Positions 17,210 through 25,170 of a stretch of 36,900 bases of DNA are shown here, piece by piece. Location: positions 1 to 36,900 of the IMG/VR virus record IMGVR_UViG_3300042922_000704; one strand, given 5' to 3'. Below the pieces are notes generated by a model, which saw only the letters and a list, made by a program, of their open reading frames with translations, searched no databases and was not told where the DNA came from. The translations under genes were made by a program, and so were the position numbers. This DNA is from a virus. Within the stretch, counting starts at the first letter, position 1. Every line of letters starts with the position of its first letter.

Positions 17210-18994
17210 TTAGTAGTAAACATAATCATCATCTTCATCAAATTCTTCTTCCCTTGTATTCTCAAGGAATAAAGAGATATAGTAAAGTCCATAAGCTACT
17301 GATGAATATCTATCTTTATCTATATGTGCCACTTGCACAACGGTGATACTCGTTTTAGTTGTTTTTAACTTTAAATTTGCAACCTCTTCAATAAAAAATT
17401 GAGTTTGATTGCAAGCAATTTCAATTTTAGCCATTTCAGTAGCATTATCTTTAATCTTTTTTGGTAAAGATTCTTTAATATCTTTAAATAACTTAACAAT
17501 TTTTAATTTTTTACTTTCAATACTATCAATAAAAATACGAATTACATCTCCGTTAATGCCTTGTGCCTTGAGACTATAAACAATGGATGGAGAATTTGGA
17601 ATTTCAGGTTTATCTTCAGTATTAATTGTTCCCCAACATCCTAAATTATCATTGGTTTCAGGATCATAATCTTCTTTTAATAGTGCTTCTACTAATCCCT
17701 GTCCAATATTATTTGCATCAATTACTACTGATTTTACTCTTGATTTATTAAGGTCAAGATTTCCACCGTAACTGTAAAATACTCGTTTAACTTCAATGCT
17801 TTGTTCTGTATAATTCAATCCATTTGGAAGGGTAGCAACATTAACTAAATGAATTTGTTTAATATTTCCCGATGTATTCCTAATAATCTTTAATACTGAA
17901 ATAGCAGTCTTATTGTTTGATTGTTTTTCAGATCGAGCAACATCTACCGCAATAACATATTCAAATAACTTATAGTTTCCGTGCTGATCTTTCGGACATT
18001 CTAATTCCGGTAATTTAAGCAGTCTTGCTTCGATCAACTTGTTTATATCAATCAAAGCACCATCTGAAGCACCAACCCATTTACTTTCGTAGTTTAATGC
18101 AAATGAAGTTGGAGATAACTTAGCTTTCTTATCAAGAATCTGAGATTTAGTTTCTCCACGTCCATAAGTACAAGCTAATTGCCAATCGGAACCCATTACT
18201 ATTTTACCTTTAAGATTTGCCATGTCATCAATCATATGTAGATTACGTTCATACTCACTCGTTCCACGATACCAAGATGTTGTGAAAAAGTTAATTGATC
18301 CATTAATTTCTTCTGGGTTTACAGTAGCTTTTCTACCAATCGTTCGTCTTGGAATATTTACTACTGGTTCCAAAACATCATCAAAAAGATCAGCATCTAC
18401 CTGTGCAGACTCTTCTACATTCAATCTTTTTCTACGAGCACCTTTTGTTGATTGATTATTAGCTAAAATATCTATTCTTCCACCAGATGTGAAATTAACT
18501 GTTACCATATCTTTTTGATGAGAGTAACTAACAATTTCATTTTTAATCAAAGGATAAAATTTAATGATTTCACGATGTTTTTCATCAACTAGTTTAGATG
18601 CATTTTGAAGTGTTTGAGCAGTCATTGATAATTCTATATCTGGAAAGAAAATAGCAGCATGATACATTCCCATTACTTCTAGAAGTGTTTTACCATAACC
18701 ACGAGGAAATACTCCATAAGTAGATACAAACCTAGATATACTTCTTAAAAATACACGTTGATCTAAGTCTAATCTAATTCCACCTTTTTCAGGAGTAATT
18801 AAATCCCAGAATAGATCGGGATTCCATCTTCCCCAACTAACAAAGTCTATATATTTGGGTAAATTTTTTGTGAAACTATCAGTCTCTTCTTCGCCCTTTA
18901 CATCAATCGCACTCTCAAAATCAGCTTTATAAATATCATATCTATCATTGGAATATTTTTTATTATCATTTTCAAAATTATTATGCCAAACCAT
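17210..18994 (-). CDS. Terminase large subunit
   Basis: A 594-residue DNA-packaging motor. The ATPase domain has a Walker A-like PRGYGKT at 97-103 and a Walker B region RLNVEES with acidic residues E194/E195, followed by a 'FFTTSWYRGTSEYERN' coupling segment. The C-terminal RNase-H-like nuclease shows the first aspartate D351 in VIAVDVARSE and a second in VVIDANNIGQGL (D426). It cuts concatemeric DNA and pumps it into the prohead through the portal. Its ATG overlaps the stop of the upstream zinc-protein gene as TAATG, so both are made together. The C-terminus is strongly acidic (EEEFDEDDDYVYY). The SPbeta counterpart would be yonF. Confidence 0.93.
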   Translation of the reverse strand: MVWHNNFENDNKKYSNDRYDIYKADFESAIDVKGEEETDSFTKNLPKYIDFVSWGRWNPDLFWDLITPEKGGIRLDLDQRVFLRSISRFVSTYGVFPRGYGKTLLEVMGMYHAAIFFPDIELSMTAQTLQNASKLVDEKHREIIKFYPLIKNEIVSYSHQKDMVTVNFTSGGRIDILANNQSTKGARRKRLNVEESAQVDADLFDDVLEPVVNIPRRTIGRKATVNPEEINGSINFFTTSWYRGTSEYERNLHMIDDMANLKGKIVMGSDWQLACTYGRGETKSQILDKKAKLSPTSFALNYESKWVGASDGALIDINKLIEARLLKLPELECPKDQHGNYKLFEYVIAVDVARSEKQSNNKTAISVLKIIRNTSGNIKQIHLVNVATLPNGLNYTEQSIEVKRVFYSYGGNLDLNKSRVKSVVIDANNIGQGLVEALLKEDYDPETNDNLGCWGTINTEDKPEIPNSPSIVYSLKAQGINGDVIRIFIDSIESKKLKIVKLFKDIKESLPKKIKDNATEMAKIEIACNQTQFFIEEVANLKLKTTKTSITVVQVAHIDKDRYSSVAYGLYYISLFLENTREEEFDEDDDYVYY

Positions 18995-19953
18995 TATAAG
19001 TTAGCATCTCGTTCTTCATATTCTTTTTTACGCTGTTCATAAAATTGATAGATATCAGGATATTTAGCTAAAGGTAGACCTTTTAAATCACGAATGTAAT
19101 TGATATAGCAGAGAAGGGTAAAATCAACTTTATCTTGAGGACGTTCTTTAAACTTGGGAAGAATGGGGATAATATCAACGGCTTGTTCGACTGATCTAAC
19201 TAACTGTCCAAATGTATCAAGACCATCCGATAAATCAGATTTACTTAATTGTGAGGGGTTTATTTTAGCATCAGATGCAGCCCTAGTAGCTAAATCTCCC
19301 CAAGCCTTAGCATCTTTAACTTCACCTTTAGCGGTGGCCATTTCTTCTTTAACCCGATAACGAATATAAGTTAAAAGAGCTTCAGTATGCATTGCTGTTT
19401 TTTCTTGATAGTTGTTTTTTAATTTTCCATACTTATCAATAAAAGCCATATATTCCTCATCAGAATACCCATAACCCCATTTTTCTACAATTTCGGGAGT
19501 TACTTTAAAATCAGAATTAAAAATAGAGGTATGCTGCTTATTAGTGGAAGATGATTTATTTTGTGACTCTATTATTGATTTGCTATCTTTTAATGTTACA
19601 CCTTTATAATTTAATAATAAATTCTTATTATATAATCCAAATAGTGAGGTCATACTTCTACGTAATTTTCCTGTTTTTATTTCTGAAATAGCTGATTGAT
19701 ACTCGCTCTCTATTAATGGACGATTAATAGTAACAAGAAATTCTTTAAAACCTTCTATAAATTTTTTATCAAAAGGATCAGTTTTCTCTGTTAAATTAAG
19801 AGTTTTACGAATACAACTTTTACATATTGGCAATTTTCCGTTTTTGTATATTGGTAAATCAGACATGTAAAATTCTGTTGGGGCTTTAAAATGCTCACAC
19901 TGAACACATTTAATTTTATCTTTTTCCTGTTTGATGGGCGATGATCTTCCCAT
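18994..19953 (-). CDS. Zinc-finger protein, putative terminase small subunit
   Basis: A 319-residue protein whose N-terminus has four cysteines, C16, C19, C44 and C47, in CxxC pairs around a short beta hairpin, so it probably binds zinc. The rest is helical and basic. It stands directly before the large terminase with a coupled TAATG junction, the normal place of the small subunit that recognises the packaging site. It is longer than most small terminases and has no obvious helix-turn-helix, so this role is inferred from context. The start ATG follows AAAGGAAG, with an AATATTAAATA element at 19977-19987. Confidence 0.6.
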   Translation of the reverse strand: MGRSSPIKQEKDKIKCVQCEHFKAPTEFYMSDLPIYKNGKLPICKSCIRKTLNLTEKTDPFDKKFIEGFKEFLVTINRPLIESEYQSAISEIKTGKLRRSMTSLFGLYNKNLLLNYKGVTLKDSKSIIESQNKSSSTNKQHTSIFNSDFKVTPEIVEKWGYGYSDEEYMAFIDKYGKLKNNYQEKTAMHTEALLTYIRYRVKEEMATAKGEVKDAKAWGDLATRAASDAKINPSQLSKSDLSDGLDTFGQLVRSVEQAVDIIPILPKFKERPQDKVDFTLLCYINYIRDLKGLPLAKYPDIYQFYEQRKKEYEERDANL

Positions 19954-19976
19954 ATACTCACTTCCTTTAATTCAAC

Positions 19977-19987
19977 TATTTAATATT
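19977..19987 (-). promoter_or_regulatory. AATATTAAATA element upstream of the terminase operon
   Basis: Exact core between the tRNA gene and the zinc-protein gene, 24 bases upstream of its start codon. Confidence 0.55.
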
Positions 19988-20007
19988 TTCGTTTAGTGTG
20001 ATTCTAA

Positions 20008-20081
20008 TCAGAAAGGCGAGACTCGAACTCGCATCATCAAGTTCCCAAAACTTGCGCTCAGCCAATTGAGCTACTTTCTGA
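20008..20081 (-). tRNA. tRNA-Pro (anticodon UGG)
   Basis: All four arms fold. The acceptor stem is TCAGAAA/TTTCTGA and the D stem is GCTC/GAGC. The anticodon stem is CAAGT/ACTTG with loop TTTGGGA, giving anticodon TGG and G37 as expected of proline tRNAs. The T arm is GCGAG/CTCGC with loop TTCGAGT. The 3' CCA is not encoded, and the discriminator position appears to be T rather than the usual A of bacterial tRNA-Pro. It sits alone between the head-fibre gene and the terminase genes and is probably processed from the late transcript. It would decode CCA/CCN codons during late expression. Confidence 0.9.
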
Positions 20082-20164
20082 AAACTCAAGCCAATGACTA
20101 TTCATTGACTATTACAAACCAAGAGGTTTTTTCATTAATTTATTAATATAAAAGGATTATTTCA

Positions 20165-20677
20165 TTAAGCTCCTGCCATAATTCCAGCATCAATGAGTGC
20201 TTGAGCTATTTGTTGAGGTGTTGCTGTAGCAGGATCAATATAGGGAATTTGTGTAGCTGTTAGTTTTCCTGTAACTGTACTATTAGAACTCACAGCAGTA
20301 GCAAAATCAGTAACCTGAGAAGCAGTATGTGTATGAGCAGAAGGAGCAAATGTAGTAGGTTTCCCTGTCACTTCTGTCCATCCTGGCACATAATTGCCAG
20401 CTTTTGCAGTAGTGCCAGTTGTACCAAGGATAAGACTAGATGTTCCAGCTCCAATAGCTGTCCTTGCAGTAGGAGCATCTGCCGCAGTTAATACTGATTT
20501 ACCAACAGTTGAAGCATCTGATATTGTTGCTGATGAAACTGTAGTTAGAAATCCACTGTTATTTGTTAACTGACTGGTCTGTGTTGGAATTGTAGGTTTA
20601 TTTGTTAAGTCAACATAGCTGCCACTTGTTGCGACAGTAGCAATATCTGACTGTTTTACTAATTGAATATCTGCCAT
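20165..20677 (-). CDS. Head fibre/tail-collar-like protein
   Basis: A 170-residue fibre protein of low complexity, rich in T, S, A and G. The segment SYVDLTNKPTIPTQTSQLTNN is the typical phage-fibre repeat, and 'GWTEVTGKPTTFAPSAHTHTASQVTDF' contains the HTHT histidine motif seen in fibre shafts. The C-terminus (TATPQQIAQALIDAGIMAGA) resembles head-fibre proteins. Because it lies upstream of the terminase with small capsid-type genes, a capsid surface fibre is more likely than a tail fibre. Its ATG overlaps the previous stop (TAATG). Confidence 0.65.
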   Translation of the reverse strand: MADIQLVKQSDIATVATSGSYVDLTNKPTIPTQTSQLTNNSGFLTTVSSATISDASTVGKSVLTAADAPTARTAIGAGTSSLILGTTGTTAKAGNYVPGWTEVTGKPTTFAPSAHTHTASQVTDFATAVSSNSTVTGKLTATQIPYIDPATATPQQIAQALIDAGIMAGA

Positions 20678-20883
20678 TAAATTACCTTCCTTGCAAAAAT
20701 ATTTCCATTAGAATCATCAACTAATACGCTATTCCTATTATCAATTGAATAAAATACATTATTATTTTCATCAATATACAAGTTATCTGATGGACTATAA
20801 TACACATTTCCATTCTGCAAGATTATATCACTAGCATTTGCACTTGAACCTGAGATATTTCCAATACCTTTAAAAAATCCCAT
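20677..20883 (-). CDS. Small protein of the head-fibre operon
   Basis: A 68-residue protein starting MGFFKGIGNISGSS, chosen because this ATG overlaps the upstream stop codon as TAATG; a further in-frame ATG seven codons upstream lies inside the previous gene. The C-terminal half consists of short repeats of beta strands ending in DN or NN (VYYSPSDNLYIDENNNVFYSI without the last residues), suggesting a small beta-structured surface protein. Function unknown. Confidence 0.55.
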   Translation of the reverse strand: MGFFKGIGNISGSSANASDIILQNGNVYYSPSDNLYIDENNNVFYSIDNRNSVLVDDSNGNIFARKVI

Positions 20884-21152
20884 TATGCATAAGCTCCGAT
20901 CCAATTAAATTGGACATCTGCATCCACAATCTTAAAAGAAAAAATAGGAGCATCATTATTGTCCATTTCAAACCACTGATTAGCTCGAATAAACAAAATA
21001 TCTGCATCATTATTTATTCGGATATGACAATCTGTATCATTAGCAAATTGGAACTTATATAAATTATATTGCAGGGGAGTAGAGGGAATGATTTCTTGAT
21101 TCGCTGTACTAGTTTGAAGTGAATCACTCCCTATATATCCACGTCCGTACAT
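20883..21152 (-). CDS. Small virion-associated protein, putative
   Basis: An 89-residue beta-rich protein (NLYKFQFANDTDCHIRINND) whose stop overlaps the next start. Proteins of this type that describe an inert 'anchoring' beta sandwich are frequent beside head-fibre genes. Ribosome site GAGGTG 6 bases before ATG. No family recognised. Confidence 0.5.
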   Translation of the reverse strand: MYGRGYIGSDSLQTSTANQEIIPSTPLQYNLYKFQFANDTDCHIRINNDADILFIRANQWFEMDNNDAPIFSFKIVDADVQFNWIGAYA

Positions 21153-21194
21153 GATTTCACCTCATTATTTTTTGAAAATAAAATGCGAATTTAT

Positions 21195-21497
21195 TTATTC
21201 TTCACCACTCTGAATACCATTTAGATAATCAGCATTTTCTTGAATTTGTTCAATCAATACATCTTTGCGACCTTCATCATAAGCGACATTAAACAAACTC
21301 GTAAGAAGTCTAATTGCTTCTTCTTCATTTCTTGCTAGAGAAAGATTGTCAAAATAACTTTGAATAGTTTCTTCGGGATCAATTGACTGAACTTCTACCA
21401 TATTAATATCTTCACCTTGAGCCAATGGTTCTTCATTAGGATTATCATTGATGTTAAATTCATCATAATCTCCGTTATTATCTTGAAAATTGAACAT
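21195..21497 (-). CDS. Acidic small protein of unknown function
   Basis: A 100-residue, strongly acidic protein. The N-terminus is Asn/Asp-rich (MFNFQDNNGDYDEFNIND) and the second half is helical. It begins after AAGGAG. Such acidic proteins sometimes act as DNA mimics or assembly factors, but nothing in the sequence shows which. It precedes the head-fibre genes. Confidence 0.5.
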   Translation of the reverse strand: MFNFQDNNGDYDEFNINDNPNEEPLAQGEDINMVEVQSIDPEETIQSYFDNLSLARNEEEAIRLLTSLFNVAYDEGRKDVLIEQIQENADYLNGIQSGEE

Positions 21498-21577
21498 TTT
21501 AAACCACTCCTTATAATTTGTATGAGATAAGAAGCAGCGGATACTAAACAGGTAAGATGTATCGTACTTTTGTGTTG

Positions 21578-22774
21578 TTAATTAATATTTAATTTAATAT
21601 CATATGTAGACTCAAGTCCAATTTCTTTATCAAACACCATGAATTTTTGAGACGGTTTAGTACCAAAACGTTTTTGGACGGAATAGTCGTCTGCACCAAT
21701 AAGACTTCCATTTACTAAAGTAGTAGTTGTTGAAAATTCACGCTCATACACATGATGTACATGTCCGCCCATGATATAATCAACCATTGTTCCTAGCATC
21801 TGTGGGAGCTTATTAACAGCAACATCAGCATTATCATATTGTCCATGAACGAATATAATCTTCTTATCGAAAATACTAGTTAGAATGTATCCGTCACGTT
21901 CTGTGACAATATTTATATTATCAATATTTTGTAATCTAGCTTTGACATACCACGGTAGCAATAGTTCGAAATTTTCATTCATCCCAAAATCTTCCGCTTT
22001 GCCAGGGCGAGCATGATTTCCGTTAACAAAATATACTTTAATATTAGGGAACACAGAAGCAAGTTTAACGAATACATCAGAAAGAACTTCTGATACATAT
22101 GTAATCTGTTGTATAAGATCCTCATTAGATTGAACACGAGCTGACACATGGATCAAACCATGAACGAAATCTCCAAGAGCACCAATATTAAGAGTAGAAA
22201 TATGATTTGCTTTACCATATTCAATAATTTTCTCAACAAGGTATGAGACACGTTTATTGAATACTTGTTTATTAAAAATATTTAAGCTATTATTCACATC
22301 TGCACCAAAATGCCAATCTGAAAAGAGAGCAAGACCTTCCCGATCTACAGAAAAGTCAGTATAAGAGGGGAGAGGAGGGGAGATAGACAATGTTTTTTCT
22401 TTTGCTAATTTACTAACAGCGGAGATAATTTCATCTTGTAATTGTTCAAACCTAGCAGAGTTACGAACCAATTTCTTATATTCACGTTTCTGATCCTGCT
22501 TACGAATCTTTTCTTTTTCAGCTTCAAGCTTAATAGTTTCATATTTATCAACGATTTCTTGATCAAGATTCTTATTGATAAGGTATTCTTTCCAACGTTT
22601 AAATGCTGCAAAGTCTTTTCTATATTTTGACTCGCCATTTGATTCACCCAATTCTTTATTTAGAAGTTGAGCAATTTCTTCAGATGTAAGATTGTATAGT
22701 TGTTTGTTTGAAAAAAGCCTGATTTCATAATCTGTAACAGACTCACTATTTTCCCGTTTAAGTTCATCGCTCAT
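21578..22774 (-). CDS. Calcineurin-like metallophosphoesterase
   Basis: A 398-residue protein with an N-terminal helical, lysine/glutamate-rich region (about 20-125, part coiled coil) and a metallophosphoesterase domain. All metal motifs are present: D153-W-H155, G201-D202, G252-N253-H254, H310 in FVHGQYD and the GHVH motif ending at H338/H340. The order is that of Mre11/SbcD and lambda-phosphatase-type enzymes. It could be a nuclease or phosphodiesterase acting on phage DNA processing or nucleotides. The helical N-terminus may bind DNA or a partner. AAAGGAG lies 12 bases before the ATG, and an AATATTAAATA element precedes it. Confidence 0.85.
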   Translation of the reverse strand: MSDELKRENSESVTDYEIRLFSNKQLYNLTSEEIAQLLNKELGESNGESKYRKDFAAFKRWKEYLINKNLDQEIVDKYETIKLEAEKEKIRKQDQKREYKKLVRNSARFEQLQDEIISAVSKLAKEKTLSISPPLPSYTDFSVDREGLALFSDWHFGADVNNSLNIFNKQVFNKRVSYLVEKIIEYGKANHISTLNIGALGDFVHGLIHVSARVQSNEDLIQQITYVSEVLSDVFVKLASVFPNIKVYFVNGNHARPGKAEDFGMNENFELLLPWYVKARLQNIDNINIVTERDGYILTSIFDKKIIFVHGQYDNADVAVNKLPQMLGTMVDYIMGGHVHHVYEREFSTTTTLVNGSLIGADDYSVQKRFGTKPSQKFMVFDKEIGLESTYDIKLNIN

Positions 22775-22808
22775 CTATATAATCGTCTCCTTTTATTCGT
22801 CATCTTAA

Positions 22809-22819
22809 TATTTAATATT
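22809..22819 (-). promoter_or_regulatory. AATATTAAATA element overlapping a stop codon
   Basis: The minus strand reads GGGGAATAATATTAAATATT. The TAA is the stop codon of the YonK-like gene. The element lies 35 bases before the phosphoesterase start. Confidence 0.65.
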
Positions 22820-23012
22820 ATTCCCCTTCGTGTTCAACTGGTTCAGCTTCAGTTTCTTCTTTAATAGAGAAAGTTACAGTTTTCCCATCAAACTGTTTTA
22901 GATATTCTTTAAGATCATATGTATCAATACTCTCTTTCTTTGTTTCCATAATTTCCAAATTAAGAAATGAAAAATCACCTTTTGCAGAAAAAGCATGAGT
23001 TAGCTTTGCCAT
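22818..23012 (-). CDS. yonK: YonK-like small protein
   Basis: A 64-residue protein. The pattern of a short N-terminal strand, then TYDLKEYLKQFDGKTVTFSI and an acidic tail resembles the SPbeta YonK family (small swapped helical/strand oligomers of unknown function), as I remember it. The helix 'YDLKEYLKQFDGK' followed by a 'vt.siKEE' strand is the main basis. It lies close to the YonO and HU genes, as in SPbeta. Identity is from memory and not from an alignment. Confidence 0.55.
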   Translation of the reverse strand: MAKLTHAFSAKGDFSFLNLEIMETKKESIDTYDLKEYLKQFDGKTVTFSIKEETEAEPVEHEGE

Positions 23013-23047
23013 TATTAATCAATCTCCTTTTATTATTTTAAGTTTAA

Positions 23048-23203
23048 TTAAAGTTCTATACTATAAATTTTTAAACCTTTTGGAATAACAATTACTTTTT
23101 TGCCAGTTTGTTCTTGAATACCACTTACTATTTTTTCAACAAATTGATGATTTACTGTAAGATCGCTTTCCAAAATAATAAATTGTTCTTTACTATTAAA
23201 CAT
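23048..23203 (-). CDS. Small 51-residue protein
   Basis: An ATG 8 bases after AAAGGAG opens a 51-codon frame: MFNSKEQFIILESDLTVNHQ at the start and KKVIVIPKGLKIYSIEL at the end. It fills the gap between two other small genes in tight operon spacing. No family is recognised; the predicted fold is strand-helix-strand. Confidence 0.65.
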   Translation of the reverse strand: MFNSKEQFIILESDLTVNHQFVEKIVSGIQEQTGKKVIVIPKGLKIYSIEL

Positions 23204-23233
23204 ATTTTATTCTCCTTTTATTCTTTTATTGTT

Positions 23234-23449
23234 TTACATACTCAAATGAGCACCATGAAAAACTGTTCCAGTAATATTCATATTTCCTTGCTTATCAATT
23301 GAAAAACTGTCTTTAGGCTGATTAACACCTAATGCTTTATTTAATTCACTTGAAATTTGATTAATAGTATTAAAATAGGTTCCATTAGGTACATTTCCAA
23401 GAATATCAATATACCTTAACAAAAATTCTACTCGTTTTTCTTCTTCCAT
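23234..23449 (-). CDS. Small protein of the leading late operon
   Basis: A 71-residue protein. I chose the ATG at 23449 because GAGGAG lies 11 bases upstream; the in-frame GTG four codons earlier is too close to that site. The first half is helical (EEEKRVEFLLRYIDILGN) and the C-terminus is strand-rich (NMNITGTVFHGAHLSM). It is the first gene after the large structured region and the element at 23501-23511. Function unknown. Confidence 0.5.
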   Translation of the reverse strand: MEEEKRVEFLLRYIDILGNVPNGTYFNTINQISSELNKALGVNQPKDSFSIDKQGNMNITGTVFHGAHLSM

Positions 23450-23500
23450 TTCTTCAATCACTCCTCATAAAAAGTTAGTTTTATACGCATTATATATGTA

Positions 23501-23511
23501 TATTTAATATT
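23501..23511 (-). promoter_or_regulatory. AATATTAAATA element of the TACATATATAAT subfamily
   Basis: Exact core followed on the minus strand by TACATATATAAT, a perfect TATAAT 10 bases past the core. A TTGATA lies 19 bases upstream of that box. The same extension is at 25483-25504. It is a candidate promoter for the operon 23449 to 20165. Confidence 0.6.
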
Positions 23512-23521
23512 ATTATCAAAA

Positions 23522-23560
23522 TAAATTCCCTACTCATATGATCTGTAATAAGTAGGGAAT
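23522..23560 (-). terminator. Terminator-like hairpin at the 3' end of the large RNA
   Basis: ATTCCCTACT (23525-23534) and AGTAGGGAAT (23551-23560) form a perfect 10-bp stem with a 16-base loop, followed on the minus strand by TTATTTTG. The next feature in that direction is the promoter-like element at 23501-23511. Confidence 0.65.
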
Positions 23561-24349
23561 ACCCGTTTTATGTCTTTGTCTCATATTTAAACTCTCCGAC
23601 ACAGAGATATTGACAACGATAGCCAGCAATAGATAAAACAAGTCTGAACACAATCATTTTCCTCTTATCCTAAAAAAGGGGTAAGCATTATCTGTATATA
23701 ATATATATATCCTGCACTCATGGCAAGGATATATTTGTAGAAGCCCCATTTATGCCGTAGGGGAAAGGCAAGCCACAATATTATTTTTCATTCCCTTATG
23801 AGAAATGCCGTTGCATCGGAGCAGATTTCTACAACTAATCCGCTAAGTATTTATAAATCATGCTCGATCCTCGAATGAGAAGATGAGCCATGTGTCATAC
23901 GACCACGACATGGTGGTCTAACATACAATTGGGATTTCTTTTTTTACGTGTGCGACCCTAGTACAACATCATGGTATTTATTGAGGTTTATTTATTTAAC
24001 GTGGGAATTATCCTCATTTCACCACAATATATTAAGATATCCAACAATATTGGATATCAAGTAAAAATTGTGTCCTAGACACTCAGTAATTGCTTTTATG
24101 TTCACCAAATCAATGGATTTTCAATTATACAAAATGGAGAAGGGTATACATCACCATATAAGGCTTAGCACCCACCTAAAAAATAATTGGTAACTAAACC
24201 ACAAATCAATATCAAGTCGGAAATTAATCCAAAATTATCGCGGCTTCTAAGTCCTGAAGATGCAAAGACCTAAAATGAATTTTGCTTAACGCAATAGACG
24301 CTATGGGTCTAAAATTATATAAGTTTTTATAGGAGATAAATTAATATCT

Positions 24350-24411
24350 CGGCCGCAAAGGGCAAAGTCAATTTAAGATAGTTAATAACTATCGGTCGCT
24401 AAGGACAAAGT
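24350..24411 (-). repeat. Tandem RNA module with a covarying stem
   Basis: Plus-strand copies CGGCCGCAAAGGGCAAAGT (24350-24368) and CGGTCGCTAAGGACAAAGT (24393-24411) match at 16 of 19 positions. Two of the three differences are at opposite sides of a small stem (GCC/GGC versus GTC/GAC), a compensatory change. On the minus strand each copy is followed by its own hairpin (24393-24377 and 24350-24333), so the repeated unit is module plus hairpin. Confidence 0.6.
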
Positions 24412-24475
24412 TTTATTTAATTATTAGGCAACACTCCGCTTATCTGAGCGTTCGACTGATGAAACGATTATATTA

Positions 24476-25129
24476 TTACCAAGTTAAAGTATCTGCATGT
24501 GTTGCTATAAATCCCCTGAAATTTTTGGATAAAGTACATACTTTGCAATACGGTTCATTTTCAAAATGTTTAAGATAGGGGATAAAGCCACTTTTATTAG
24601 GTTTATCGAGATCACACTGTCCATCATGTCCAATTACAATAACTGTACATGAATCATGAATACGGGTAAGAACCTTTTTAAGCTCACCACGTGTCCAGTT
24701 TTGTGCTTCATCTAGTACACAAACAGCATCTTTAATATTTATTCCTCTAGCAAAAACATGAGGCATAGCATGAACCCAAGCATTACCATGTTTAACATTA
24801 TCAACATTATCTTTATAAATAATAGAACGTTCAGGTTGTTCACCAATCTCAACTAGCGCATCACGTAGAGGTTGAAGATACTCATCAACTTTCTCGTCTA
24901 AATTTCCTGGCAAAAATCCCAATCTTCCTTCTTGGACAGGGGAGAAGATATAGTATAATGGCTTATTCATCAATCTAGCCACTGCGACTGAAATCGTTGT
25001 CTTGCCAGTCCCACTTTTTGCGTTACAAAAAATTATCTTTTTATCAAAAATTGCATCAGCAAATTCCTTTTGTTCATCCGTCAATTTAGGAGCAAATCCA
25101 AATAGCAAATTATCTTTCGGAAGTGGCAT
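24476..25129 (-). CDS. PhoH-like ATPase
   Basis: A 217-residue P-loop protein of the PhoH family. AKSGTGKTT (37-45) is the Walker A motif, VLDEAQNWT (138-146) the Walker B with D140 and E141, and GHDGQCDLDKPNKSGF (167-182) corresponds to the 'GD..QiDl....SGl' motif diagnostic of PhoH. PhoH proteins are related to superfamily 1 helicases and are common in phages; their role is unsettled. The ATG at 25129 is chosen because GAGGAG lies 8 bases upstream; an in-frame TTG two codons earlier is less well placed. The gene is followed directly by the large structured RNA region. Confidence 0.88.
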   Translation of the reverse strand: MPLPKDNLLFGFAPKLTDEQKEFADAIFDKKIIFCNAKSGTGKTTISVAVARLMNKPLYYIFSPVQEGRLGFLPGNLDEKVDEYLQPLRDALVEIGEQPERSIIYKDNVDNVKHGNAWVHAMPHVFARGINIKDAVCVLDEAQNWTRGELKKVLTRIHDSCTVIVIGHDGQCDLDKPNKSGFIPYLKHFENEPYCKVCTLSKNFRGFIATHADTLTW

Positions 25130-25157
25130 AAGCAAATCTCCTCATATTTTCATCATC

Positions 25158-25168
25158 TATTTAATATT
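25158..25168 (-). promoter_or_regulatory. AATATTAAATA element between HU and PhoH genes
   Basis: Exact core, starting 4 bases after the HU stop codon and ending about 30 bases before the PhoH start. Confidence 0.55.
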
Positions 25169-25170
25169 AG

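Larger units (their letters stand above)
23522..24470 (-). ncRNA. Candidate large structured non-coding RNA (about 950 nt)
   Basis: No open reading frame of useful length exists on either strand, yet the stretch is full of perfect stems. Examples are GATATCCA/TGGATATC (24036-24058), GACCAC/GTGGTC (23901-23918), GATAGTT/AACTATC (24377-24393), GAGATA/TATCTC (24333-24350), ATATATCCT/AGGATATAT (23705-23734), and directly next to it TTGTAGAA/TTCTACAA (23735-23835) enclosing CCCC/GGGG. Two copies of a 19-base module (24350-24368 and 24393-24411) differ at paired positions that keep the stem. A terminator-like hairpin closes the leftward end, so transcription is probably leftward. Large phage RNAs such as GOLLD and ROOL are of similar size, but I cannot assign a family. 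Confidence 0.6.

Noticed and set aside
23522-24470. Group I intron, since SPbeta carries such introns
   Set aside because: I cannot find convincing P, Q, R and S core segments on either strand, and the flanks are not two halves of one gene.
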